Assembly: GCA_964400105.1 (NCBI GenBank)
Contig: CAYNTG010000049.1
Location: forward strand, 1-15,791
From: CAYNTG01 sp964400105
GTDB lineage: Bacteria > UBP14 > UBA6098
Direction: 5' to 3'
DNA length: 15,791 nucleotides
Shown in pieces: positions 6,665-13,249 of this stretch (within the stretch, counting starts at the first letter, position 1; every line of letters starts with the position of its first letter). The position numbers and the translations under genes are program-made. Under the pieces are notes generated by a model. That model was not told where the DNA came from and made no database searches. It worked only from the letters and a program-made list of their open reading frames with translations.

Positions 6665-7732
6665 TCAATCAGCCCTCAGCACCATTCCAACCGCATTAAC
6701 ATATAGCGCACCGACCTCTGCCGGATCGATTCCCGAGAAGACCCCCTCTGCTGGCAGCAATTCCTTGAATGGATTAATTACCTCGACCGGGATGGAGACC
6801 TTCTGCGAAAGGGCTTCGGGGAGAAAATCTATCATTGCGCCGCCGCCGGCTAAAAACATCTTATCGACTTTCCTACCCTGCGTGACGTTCTCAATGTAAC
6901 TGAACGCTACATCCAACCCGAGCTTTAACTCCTCCGTAGCGCCGAAAACAACGTTTTGAAACGAGCTTTTATCCTCGATAGGGAACTTGCCAACCATAAG
7001 ATCGTCGAGGTCGTCGCCAGTTAATTTAAGCTCCGATTGCACATAGTCCCAAACCTGACGCGCTCCGGTCGATACGTCTCTAACCGTATAATATAAACCG
7101 TCGATTATAAAGGTGATATTCGTAAGGCCGTGGCCGATATTTGTGAGGGCGATTACTCCTTCTTCTGGAATGCCGTAGTTAAACTCGAACGCGTTATATG
7201 TGCAGAAGAAATCGACATCGATAGCGATGGGCTCGAGCCCGGCATCGCGGACAGCATAAAAATACTGTTCGACGAGTTCCCTCCGGGCCGCGACGAGAAT
7301 AACGTCCTCTTTTTTGCCGCCGGGAGCTTTACCGAGATGATGAAAATCGACGGCGACGCCGGATGTTCCCGTGGGAATCCTCTGTTCGGCCTCGATCATC
7401 ACGGCCTCGGAAAGGCGGCCTTTTTTACTGCCTACCGAGACCTGAATTCGATCTGTGAAGACCTTGTGCCCCGATAGATTGATTATACATTCTGTGACGT
7501 TCGGCGCGACATCCTCGGCAAGGCTCTGGACCGCATAAATGACCCCCTCGTGATCCTTTATGTCCTTCTCGACAATAGTGTTTTGAGGAAGGGGTCTCGA
7601 ACCGAAGCCGAGGAGCTTTGGCTTGCCCTTGGTTGGCGGAGTCATATTAACGATTTTGACGTTGAACATGCCAATATCGAGCCCAATAATAGAGCTCGAT
7701 TTCCGCCCTTTTATGGAGTCTAAAATTCCCAT
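6665..7732 (-). CDS. pilM: Type IV pilus assembly ATPase-like protein PilM
   Basis: PilM is a cytoplasmic actin-like (FtsA/ASKHA fold) protein that binds ATP and the PilN N-terminus. The 355-residue protein has the phosphate-1 loop GLDIGMFNVKIV at 17-28, a second nucleotide-binding segment ALTNIGHGLTNITFI near 190-206, and the adenosine loop FLAGGGAMIDFLPEAL near 294-309. Length is normal (about 350). It is the first gene of the pilMNO(P)Q-recR operon, with a near-consensus promoter 43 bases upstream of the ATG. The ribosome site is a weak AGGG. Confidence 0.95.
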   Translation of the reverse strand: MGILDSIKGRKSSSIIGLDIGMFNVKIVNMTPPTKGKPKLLGFGSRPLPQNTIVEKDIKDHEGVIYAVQSLAEDVAPNVTECIINLSGHKVFTDRIQVSVGSKKGRLSEAVMIEAEQRIPTGTSGVAVDFHHLGKAPGGKKEDVILVAARRELVEQYFYAVRDAGLEPIAIDVDFFCTYNAFEFNYGIPEEGVIALTNIGHGLTNITFIIDGLYYTVRDVSTGARQVWDYVQSELKLTGDDLDDLMVGKFPIEDKSSFQNVVFGATEELKLGLDVAFSYIENVTQGRKVDKMFLAGGGAMIDFLPEALSQKVSIPVEVINPFKELLPAEGVFSGIDPAEVGALYVNAVGMVLRAD

Positions 7733-7774
7733 ATTATACCCTAAAAGGCCTAACTTATGCTATAGCTTGAGTAT

Positions 7775-7803
7775 AGTATAGATAACCTAAAGCTATTTGT
7801 CAA
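7775..7803 (-). promoter_or_regulatory. Near-consensus sigma-70-type promoter of the pilM operon
   Basis: On the minus strand TTGACA (7803-7798, 6/6) is followed after exactly 17 bases by TATACT (7780-7775, 5/6). Transcription should start near 7768, giving a leader of about 35 bases before the pilM ATG at 7732. A perfect 8-base palindrome GCTATAGC (7759-7766) lies at the predicted start site and could be an operator. This is the best promoter match in the window, so the operon is probably expressed under housekeeping conditions. Confidence 0.75.
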
Positions 7804-7839
7804 GAGCAAACCAGATTTATTTATTTAAACTTCCGTGCC

Positions 7840-8748
7840 TTAACACAGATCGAATTTCGAGACGATGATGCCCCATCGTGCACCGTGGTCGGAGACTATA
7901 ATATCGCTGGCATGGAGGTGTTCGAGGATCGCATAGGCTATGGCCGTGCCGGACGGAAGAATTTTTGCTCTTTTTCCGGCGAAAGGTATCCTCGCTGTGA
8001 TATCTTCTATACCCATTTCCTCGAATCCTTTCATCGCCGATCTTATCCATTCCGCCGAAACGGTAACGCCGTGAATCCTTTCGGATGAATACTCTTCGAG
8101 GCCCATGTAAAGGGCCGCGAGTGTTGTGATCGTTCCGCCCACTCCGACGATTCGGTTGCCGGAGGCTGCGGATGGAATAGCGCGCACCACGGAATCGATC
8201 CGGTCGCGAAGCGCCCGCAACGCCCGATCTGAAATGGGCGGCAGAGCGCCGCAAGATTCTGTTAAAACTAAAGCGCCGATAGGCAGACTGACGAACCCGG
8301 TCGGTTCCGAGACGCCCCATGCGATCTCCGTGCTGCCCCCGCCGATATCGACGACGGTCGTTGGCTTGTTGTGGCTCATATCGGAGGTTGCACCGATGAA
8401 GGCGAAACGCGCTTCTTCCTCCGGATCGAGCAGCTCGACCTTCGTGCCGACCGCGCACGAGAGTTTATCCGCCGCTTCGATGCCGTTCGAGGCCGTGCGC
8501 AATGCCTGTGTGCCAAATGCGATTATCGTCTCGACACCCATCGCGCGGGCCTTTGCCGCGAAAAACACGACGGCCTTCGCCGTCCTATCGAGTGCACCGT
8601 CCGAGATTTTACCCGAAGCATCGACACCCTCGCCCAATTGCGGCTCCAAAATCCCCTGCCAAAACGGCTTCAATCCGCCTTTTGACGAAGTCTCCGCAAT
8701 GGTGAGGAGAACCGAGTTCGTGCCGATATCAATGCTCGCGACGCGCAC
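7840..8748 (-). CDS. Ppx/GppA-family phosphatase, short form
   Basis: Members hydrolyse polyphosphate and/or (p)ppGpp ends in the cytoplasm. The 302-residue protein has the ASKHA core only and lacks the C-terminal HD-like region of E. coli Ppx (about 510 residues). Visible are DIGTNS at 7-12, the DPEEEAR segment holding the expected catalytic Glu at about 110-112, VVDIGGGSTEIAWG at 132-145 and GVGGTITTLAAL at 202-213. The usual R-x-D-[IV]-[IL] motif is altered to RAKILPSG, with Lys where Asp is usual, and the final S-x-GLREG-type motif reads SDHGARWG, so activity may differ from the canonical enzyme. GTG is chosen because AGGAGG precedes it; the longer TTG start at 8775 adds residues that do not fit the family. 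It overlaps vanZ by 20 bases. Confidence 0.88.
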   Translation of the reverse strand: MRVASIDIGTNSVLLTIAETSSKGGLKPFWQGILEPQLGEGVDASGKISDGALDRTAKAVVFFAAKARAMGVETIIAFGTQALRTASNGIEAADKLSCAVGTKVELLDPEEEARFAFIGATSDMSHNKPTTVVDIGGGSTEIAWGVSEPTGFVSLPIGALVLTESCGALPPISDRALRALRDRIDSVVRAIPSAASGNRIVGVGGTITTLAALYMGLEEYSSERIHGVTVSAEWIRSAMKGFEEMGIEDITARIPFAGKRAKILPSGTAIAYAILEHLHASDIIVSDHGARWGIIVSKFDLC

Positions 8749-9091
8749 GGATCCTCCTGAAAATAAGATACGCAACGAAAGCCAAAAAACACCCGGTGAA
8801 ATCGGCGATCAGGTCGAGGAATTCGGCCTTTCGGGCGGGAAGAAAAAACTGTATCGATTCTATCGAAATGCCAACAATCATGGGCAAGACAATCATCGAA
8901 AGCCATGTGGCTATTTTCTTTTCCGGGAAAACGGCGAGTATCGCAAGCAGGCCGAATGCCCCAAGATGTAAAACCTTGTCGTAACCGGGGAATGGGCTGG
9001 TCTCATAGGGCGACGGATCGATAGCCAATATGATAATAACCACGCTCCAGATCAGCGCAGGCAGCCATTTTAGTATATGCTTAATCTTCAC
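8729..9091 (-). CDS. VanZ-like family small membrane protein
   Basis: About 120 residues with four hydrophobic segments: LPALIWSVVIIILAI, VLHLGAFGLLAILAVF, WLSMIVLPMIVGISIESI and FTGCFLAFVAYLIF. The family pattern is clear: DKVLHLGAF between helices 1 and 2, and SIESIQFFLPAR plus EFLDLIADFTGC toward the end. VanZ-like proteins are inner-membrane proteins; the founding member gives low-level teicoplanin resistance, but the role of most members is unknown. GTG at 9091 has AGAGG 6 bases upstream. An alternative GTG at 9106 overlaps the uvrA TGA (GTGA) without a good ribosome site. Stacked overlaps with uvrA and ppx indicate one operon. Confidence 0.85.
   Translation of the reverse strand: MKIKHILKWLPALIWSVVIIILAIDPSPYETSPFPGYDKVLHLGAFGLLAILAVFPEKKIATWLSMIVLPMIVGISIESIQFFLPARKAEFLDLIADFTGCFLAFVAYLIFRRIRARREH
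8753..8758 (-). promoter_or_regulatory. Shine-Dalgarno deciding the Ppx/GppA start
   Basis: AGGAGG on the minus strand ends 4 bases before GTG (8748-8746). It lies inside the 3' end of the VanZ-like gene and supports GTG over TTG at 8775. Confidence 0.6.
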
Positions 9092-9102
9092 GTAAATCCT
9101 CT

Positions 9103-11952
9103 TCACTTTGGATTCGTTAAATTCAATGCTTTGTGCAAGAACATTCCGGTGTAGCTCTTTGTGCAGCGCGCTATCTCCTCCGGTGAACCGGCGACTACGA
9201 CGGTTCCACCCATATCGCCGCCCTCCGGTCCGAGGTCGATAATTGTGTCCGCAACCTTGAGGACGTCCAGGTTGTGCTCGATCACGAGAACGGTATTTCC
9301 CATATCCACAAGCCTATTCAGGACATCGAGCAAGACCTTCACGTCGTAAGCATGAAGGCCGACCGTCGGTTCGTCGAGGATATACAGGGTTTTTCCGGTG
9401 GATTTTTTCGAAAGCTCCGACGAAAGTTTCACCCTTTGCGCCTCGCCGCCGGAAAGCGTCGTGGCGGATTGGCCGAGCTTGATATACCCCAAACCCACTT
9501 CCTTCATGGTGATAAGTTTTTTTGAAATCGACGTGATGTTCGAGAAGAAATCGCACGCCTCATCGACGGTCATATCGAGGACCTCGGAGATATTTTTCCC
9601 TTTATATCTGATCTGCAGCGTCTCGCGGTTGTATCGTTTTCCCATACAAACATCGCAGGGGACATAGACATCCGGTAAAAAGTGCATCTCGAGTTTGATC
9701 GTGCCGCCGCCACCGCAAGTCTCACAGCGACCGCCCTTTACGTTGAACGAGAACCGTCCGGGCTTATATCCCCGCGCCCTCGATTCGGGGGTGCTCGCGA
9801 AAAGCTCGCGGATCGGTGTGAACGCGCCGGTATAGGTCGCGGGGTTGCTGCGAGGCGTTCTGCCGATCGGGGATTGGTCGATGTCGATGACCTTATCGAG
9901 ACCGTCCAAACCGCGCACGAATCGATATTGAAGCGGCCGGACGTTCTTGCGTTGATAGAATCGCGCGAGGATCGGATATATCGTTTCGTTCACCAATGTG
10001 GATTTGCCGGAACCCGATACACCCGATACACATACGAATTGACCGAGCGGGATTTCGGCATCGATATTGGCGAGGTTGTTCCCGGATGCGCCCTCGATTA
10101 CGATAGATTTGCCGTTCCCTTTACGCCGTTTCTTCGGGACTGGAATCTCGAATGTTCCGGAGAGATATTGCCCGGTGATCGATTTTTTACATTTGGCTAT
10201 CTTGGCCGGAGTTCCGGCGCAGACCAGCTCTCCACCGTGGATGCCGGCCTTCGGTCCGAGATCGATGATATAATCCGCTTGCTCTATCGTTTCGCGGTCG
10301 TGCTCGACCACGACGACCGTGTTTCCCAGATCGCGCATGGATTTGAGCGTTCCGAGAAGGCGGAGGTTATCCCTCTGGTGAAGGCCGATGGACGGTTCGT
10401 CGAGGACATAGATAACACCCATCAGGCGGGTGCCAATCTGTGTTGCGAGGTGGATTCGTTGCGATTCGCCGCCGGAAAGGCTGCCGGATTGCCGATTGAG
10501 GGTAAGGTAACTCACGCCGACTGCATCGAGAAATCCGAGCCGCTCGTTGATTTCCTTCAAGATCTGTTTCGCGATGAATCTCTCGCGATCGGAAAGTTGC
10601 TCGTCGAGTTCGAGGAAAAACCGTTTCGCCTCGCCGATACTCATCGACGAAATCTCATTGATCGGAAGGCCGCCGACACGGACATTGCGCGCCTCTTTTC
10701 GGAGGCGGCTTCCACCGCAATCGGGGCACGGAGACTGACTCATGAATTGCTCTATCCACATCCGAATGCCGTGGCTTTCCGTCTGGCGGAAACGCCGTTT
10801 TAGGTTCGGGATTATGCCCTCATAATTCGATTTCCATTGACCTTTTGCCCGACCGTCGTTGGATTCATAATGGAAGGTAAATTCCTTTTTGCCGCTGCCG
10901 TCCAAGACTATCTTTTTGAAATCATCGGGAAGTTTTTCCCACGGTAGATATAGATCGACCCCAAGCTCCGACGCCACCGCGCGGATCATCCGACCCCAAT
11001 GCCTGCCGGATGGGTCGCCCCATGCTTTGATCGCACCATCCATGATGCTCGCCGACGCATCCGGGACTATAAGGTCGGGATCGAATTTGCGTTCGGTGCC
11101 GAGGCCGTCGCAGGTCGGACATGCGCCGTAGGGGCTGTTGAAACTGAACGATCTCGGCGAGAGTTCGTCGAAAGAGATTCCGCAGTCCGGGCAGGCGTAT
11201 TTCTCGCTGAAAAGATGATCATTGCCGTCGTCCGGATCGAATATCATGACCATGCCGTCGCCGAACCGTAGCGCCATCTCGACCGATTCGGTCAATCGCT
11301 GCTTAATTCCATCGCGCAGAACCAGTCGATCGACGACTATCTCGATGTTGTGCTTAACATTACGCGAAAGCTCGAACTTCTCTTCCAGCAAACGAATCTC
11401 GCCATCGACACGCACCCTGACAAAACCGTCGCGCACGATGCTGTCGAACAGGTCGCGATATTCCCCCTTACGGGATCGAACGACCGGCGCGAGAACCATA
11501 AGCCTCTTGCCCTCCGGCCATTCGACGATCTTATCGACTATCCCTTGAACGCTCCATTTTGAAATTTCGCGTCCGCACTTGTAACAATATGCGATGCCGA
11601 TTCGCGCATATAAAAGCCGCATATAGTCATAGATTTCCGTCGCGGTTGCCACGGTCGATCTCGGATTATGGCTCAAACGCCGCTGGCCGATAGCCACCGA
11701 CGGCGACAGGCCTTCGATGCGATCGACATCCGGCTTCTCCATGAGGCTCAAAAACTGCCGCGCATAGGAGGACAGCGATTCCACATAGCGCCGTTGACCC
11801 TCCGCAAAGAGGGTATCGAATGCGAGCGAGCTTTTGCCGCTGCCGGACAGACCGGTAATCACCGTCAGGCTTCCCCGTGGAATTTTCACGGAGATATTCT
11901 TCAGGTTATGCTCTCTCGCGCCCTCGATTATAATATTTTTTTCTGAATCCAT
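9103..11952 (-). CDS. uvrA: Excinuclease ABC subunit A (UvrA)
   Basis: UvrA is the damage-sensing ABC-type ATPase of nucleotide excision repair and hands lesions to UvrB. From the ATG at 11952 it has 949 residues (E. coli about 940). Walker A motifs are GLSGSGKS at 34-41 and GVSGSGKS at 644-651. Zinc modules are Cys254/257/278/281 with the family's SFSFNSPYGACPTCDG, and Cys743/746/766/769. ABC signatures are LSGGESQR at 492-499 and LSGGEAQR at 833-840. A Walker B/switch motif, VLDEPSIGLH, is at 516-525. AGGA 5 bases upstream supports ATG over a TTG eight codons earlier. It leads a uvrA-vanZ-ppx operon and is divergent from dinD, another DNA-damage gene. Confidence 0.98.
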   Translation of the reverse strand: MDSEKNIIIEGAREHNLKNISVKIPRGSLTVITGLSGSGKSSLAFDTLFAEGQRRYVESLSSYARQFLSLMEKPDVDRIEGLSPSVAIGQRRLSHNPRSTVATATEIYDYMRLLYARIGIAYCYKCGREISKWSVQGIVDKIVEWPEGKRLMVLAPVVRSRKGEYRDLFDSIVRDGFVRVRVDGEIRLLEEKFELSRNVKHNIEIVVDRLVLRDGIKQRLTESVEMALRFGDGMVMIFDPDDGNDHLFSEKYACPDCGISFDELSPRSFSFNSPYGACPTCDGLGTERKFDPDLIVPDASASIMDGAIKAWGDPSGRHWGRMIRAVASELGVDLYLPWEKLPDDFKKIVLDGSGKKEFTFHYESNDGRAKGQWKSNYEGIIPNLKRRFRQTESHGIRMWIEQFMSQSPCPDCGGSRLRKEARNVRVGGLPINEISSMSIGEAKRFFLELDEQLSDRERFIAKQILKEINERLGFLDAVGVSYLTLNRQSGSLSGGESQRIHLATQIGTRLMGVIYVLDEPSIGLHQRDNLRLLGTLKSMRDLGNTVVVVEHDRETIEQADYIIDLGPKAGIHGGELVCAGTPAKIAKCKKSITGQYLSGTFEIPVPKKRRKGNGKSIVIEGASGNNLANIDAEIPLGQFVCVSGVSGSGKSTLVNETIYPILARFYQRKNVRPLQYRFVRGLDGLDKVIDIDQSPIGRTPRSNPATYTGAFTPIRELFASTPESRARGYKPGRFSFNVKGGRCETCGGGGTIKLEMHFLPDVYVPCDVCMGKRYNRETLQIRYKGKNISEVLDMTVDEACDFFSNITSISKKLITMKEVGLGYIKLGQSATTLSGGEAQRVKLSSELSKKSTGKTLYILDEPTVGLHAYDVKVLLDVLNRLVDMGNTVLVIEHNLDVLKVADTIIDLGPEGGDMGGTVVVAGSPEEIARCTKSYTGMFLHKALNLTNPK

Positions 11953-11978
11953 CAAAATCCTATTTGAAACAACCAATC

Positions 11979-12006
11979 AATATAATCCAATTTCCCATCA
12001 TTTCAA
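11979..12006 (-). promoter_or_regulatory. Candidate sigma-70-type promoter of uvrA
   Basis: On the minus strand TTGAAA (12006-12001, 5/6) and TATATT (11984-11979, 5/6) are 16 bases apart. The predicted start near 11972 leaves a leader of about 20 bases before the ATG at 11952. Confidence 0.55.
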
Positions 12007-12037
12007 GCCATGCATCGAGTCGGCTTTTGTTTTCGCG

Positions 12038-12170
12038 GAAACGATATGTTTCGACCTGCAAAAAGGGCGAGAAAATATTTTTTAATTTTGTCAGATAATC
12101 TATCTGATACCCCTTGATTTTCTTATATTAGCAATATAACTTGAGAGGTATGATAACATTAATGTCATAC
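12038..12170. promoter_or_regulatory. Cluster of inverted repeats between uvrA and dinD, candidate operators
   Basis: Four inverted repeats lie in this AT-rich region. They are GAAAC-N5-GTTTC (12038-12052), TCAGAT-N5-ATCTGA (12091-12107), TTATATT-agc-AATATAA (12123-12139), and an ACATTAATGT palindrome flanked by GTATG and CATAC (12148-12170). uvrA and dinD are SOS genes in E. coli, so one or more could bind a LexA-type repressor. None matches CTGT-N8-ACAG or GAAC-N4-GTTC, so this is inference. I see no convincing full dinD promoter; TTGATT (12114) with TATAAC (12135) has only 15 bases between. Confidence 0.4.
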
Positions 12171-12191
12171 GCCTTCATGTCGAAAAGACAA

Positions 12192-12211
12192 CCGGGAAAG
12201 CCTTTTCCCGG
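12192..12211 (-). terminator. Stable hairpin upstream of dinD; terminator-like on the minus strand
   Basis: CCGGGAAA and TTTCCCGG form a perfect 8-base-pair stem with a 4-base loop. Read on the minus strand it is followed directly by TTGTCTTTT, like an intrinsic terminator. On the plus strand the nearest T-run starts 8 bases away and the hairpin would lie in the dinD leader. No minus-strand gene upstream needs a terminator, so it may stop antisense transcription or act as a leader structure for dinD. A smaller hairpin (TGTC-gaaaa-GACA, 12178-12190) abuts it. Confidence 0.4.
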
Positions 12212-12250
12212 CGATGCAATTTTTACCGGCAAATTCATTCATAAGGATAA

Positions 12251-13117
12251 ATGGTGACGAACGGAGTCGAAAAAAATCGTAATGGCAACCATATCTCGCC
12301 ATTCGAGCGAATTAAAAGAACAGACGAAACCGGCAACGAGTTTTGGGACAGCAGGGATTTGGCGAAAATCCTCGAATACGGCGACTACCGGAATTTTGCA
12401 GCGGTAATTCAAAAAGCCCGCGTTGCGTGTTTCAACAGCGGCAACCGAATCGAGGATCATTTCGTTGACGTCACCGATATGATCGAAATCGGCAAGGGGG
12501 GCCGGCGCGAGGTCGATTCTGTCCTGTTATCGCGTTACGCATGCTATCTGGTTATTCAGAACGCCGACCCGAGGAAAAGCATTGTCGCACTTGGGCAAAC
12601 ATATTTTGCCCTGCAAACGCGAAAGCAAGAACTCGCCGACGAGCGCACAGAACAAGAGCGCCGCTTGCTACTTAGAAACGAGATTAAAACGCATAACCTG
12701 AAACTCGCCGAGGCGGCCAAAGATGCCGGAGTTGTCGAGCCTATAGACTATGCAATTTTTCAAAACCACGGCTATAAAGGCCTTTACGGTGGATTGACGG
12801 CAGGACGAATACACGCGCGAAAGGGGCTGAAGAAATCGCAGAAGATTCTTGACCACATGGGAAGCACCGAGCTTGCCGCAAACCTTTTCCGCGCAACGCA
12901 AACCGAGGAGAAGCTCAAACGCGATGGGGTAGAAGGCAAAGCTGCCGCGAACAAAACGCACTTTGTGGTGGGCAAAAAGGTGCGTGAAACAATAGAGGAG
13001 CTTGGCGGCACTATGCCCGAGGATTTACCGACAGCCGAAAGCATAAAGAAGCTCGAACGCAAGCGCGAAAAAGAAACTCTGTCGGACACCGGCACCCGCG
13101 AACTGCCGGAGGAATAA
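12251..13117 (+). CDS. dinD: DNA-damage-inducible protein D (DinD family)
   Basis: DinD of E. coli is an SOS-induced protein reported to inhibit RecA-filament activities. This 288-residue protein aligns from memory along its whole length with the 274-residue E. coli protein. Shared blocks are SRYACYLVIQNADPRK, GQTYFALQTRKQELAD, AIFQNHGYKGLYGGL, KKSQKILDHMGSTELAANLF, RATQTEEKLKRDGV and VRETIEELGGTMPEDLPT. Such conservation across distant phyla suggests horizontal spread of the family. Base composition resembles the uvrA side (37 of 60 G+C in 12481-12540), unlike the AT-rich gene that follows. AAGGA lies just before ATG; a GTG one codon later is also possible. The C-terminal 25 residues are charged and probably disordered. 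Confidence 0.95.
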   Translation: MVTNGVEKNRNGNHISPFERIKRTDETGNEFWDSRDLAKILEYGDYRNFAAVIQKARVACFNSGNRIEDHFVDVTDMIEIGKGGRREVDSVLLSRYACYLVIQNADPRKSIVALGQTYFALQTRKQELADERTEQERRLLLRNEIKTHNLKLAEAAKDAGVVEPIDYAIFQNHGYKGLYGGLTAGRIHARKGLKKSQKILDHMGSTELAANLFRATQTEEKLKRDGVEGKAAANKTHFVVGKKVRETIEELGGTMPEDLPTAESIKKLERKREKETLSDTGTRELPEE

Positions 13118-13122
13118 ACACC

Positions 13123-13151
13123 TTGACCGAAAACGAAAGATACATTAGATT
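13123..13151 (+). promoter_or_regulatory. Candidate promoter for the NACHT gene
   Basis: TTGACC (13123-13128, 5/6) and TAGATT (13146-13151, 4/6) are separated by 17 bases, starting 6 bases after the dinD stop. The -10 overlaps a tandem 8-base repeat TTAGATTG-TTAGATTG (13145-13160). The predicted start near 13158 would give a leader of about 90 bases that contains the 11-codon ORF at 13214. Confidence 0.42.
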
Positions 13152-13213
13152 GTTAGATTGTAAGATACCAAACGCATAACCAAACCCGGCGAAGTGAAAT
13201 TGGAGATGGGAAA

Positions 13214-13249
13214 ATGAAAAAAAACGCACAAATTACAAGGGAGAATTAG
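13214..13249 (+). CDS. 11-codon leader ORF abutting the NACHT start
   Basis: ATG at 13214 opens MKKNAQITREN, ending in TAG at 13247-13249, with the NACHT ATG beginning at the very next base. GGAGATGGGA lies just upstream (13202-13211), a usable ribosome site. The NACHT Shine-Dalgarno (GGGAGAA) lies inside this short ORF, so ribosomes reading it could open or block the downstream start. It could equally be chance, as the sequence is A-rich. Confidence 0.3.
   Translation: MKKNAQITREN

Noticed and set aside
8126..8971. 281-codon plus-strand frame over the Ppx/GppA and VanZ-like genes
   Set aside because: Both genes beneath have clear family motifs on the minus strand; this frame is Ser/Pro/Arg-rich shadow sequence.
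9682..10803. 373-codon plus-strand frame inside uvrA
   Set aside because: It lies opposite conserved UvrA sequence, has no ribosome site or known motif, and has the biased composition expected of an antisense frame.
12030..12110. Canonical LexA boxes
   Set aside because: No CTGT-N8-ACAG or GAAC-N4-GTTC was found; only unmatched dyads remain and are reported as candidates.
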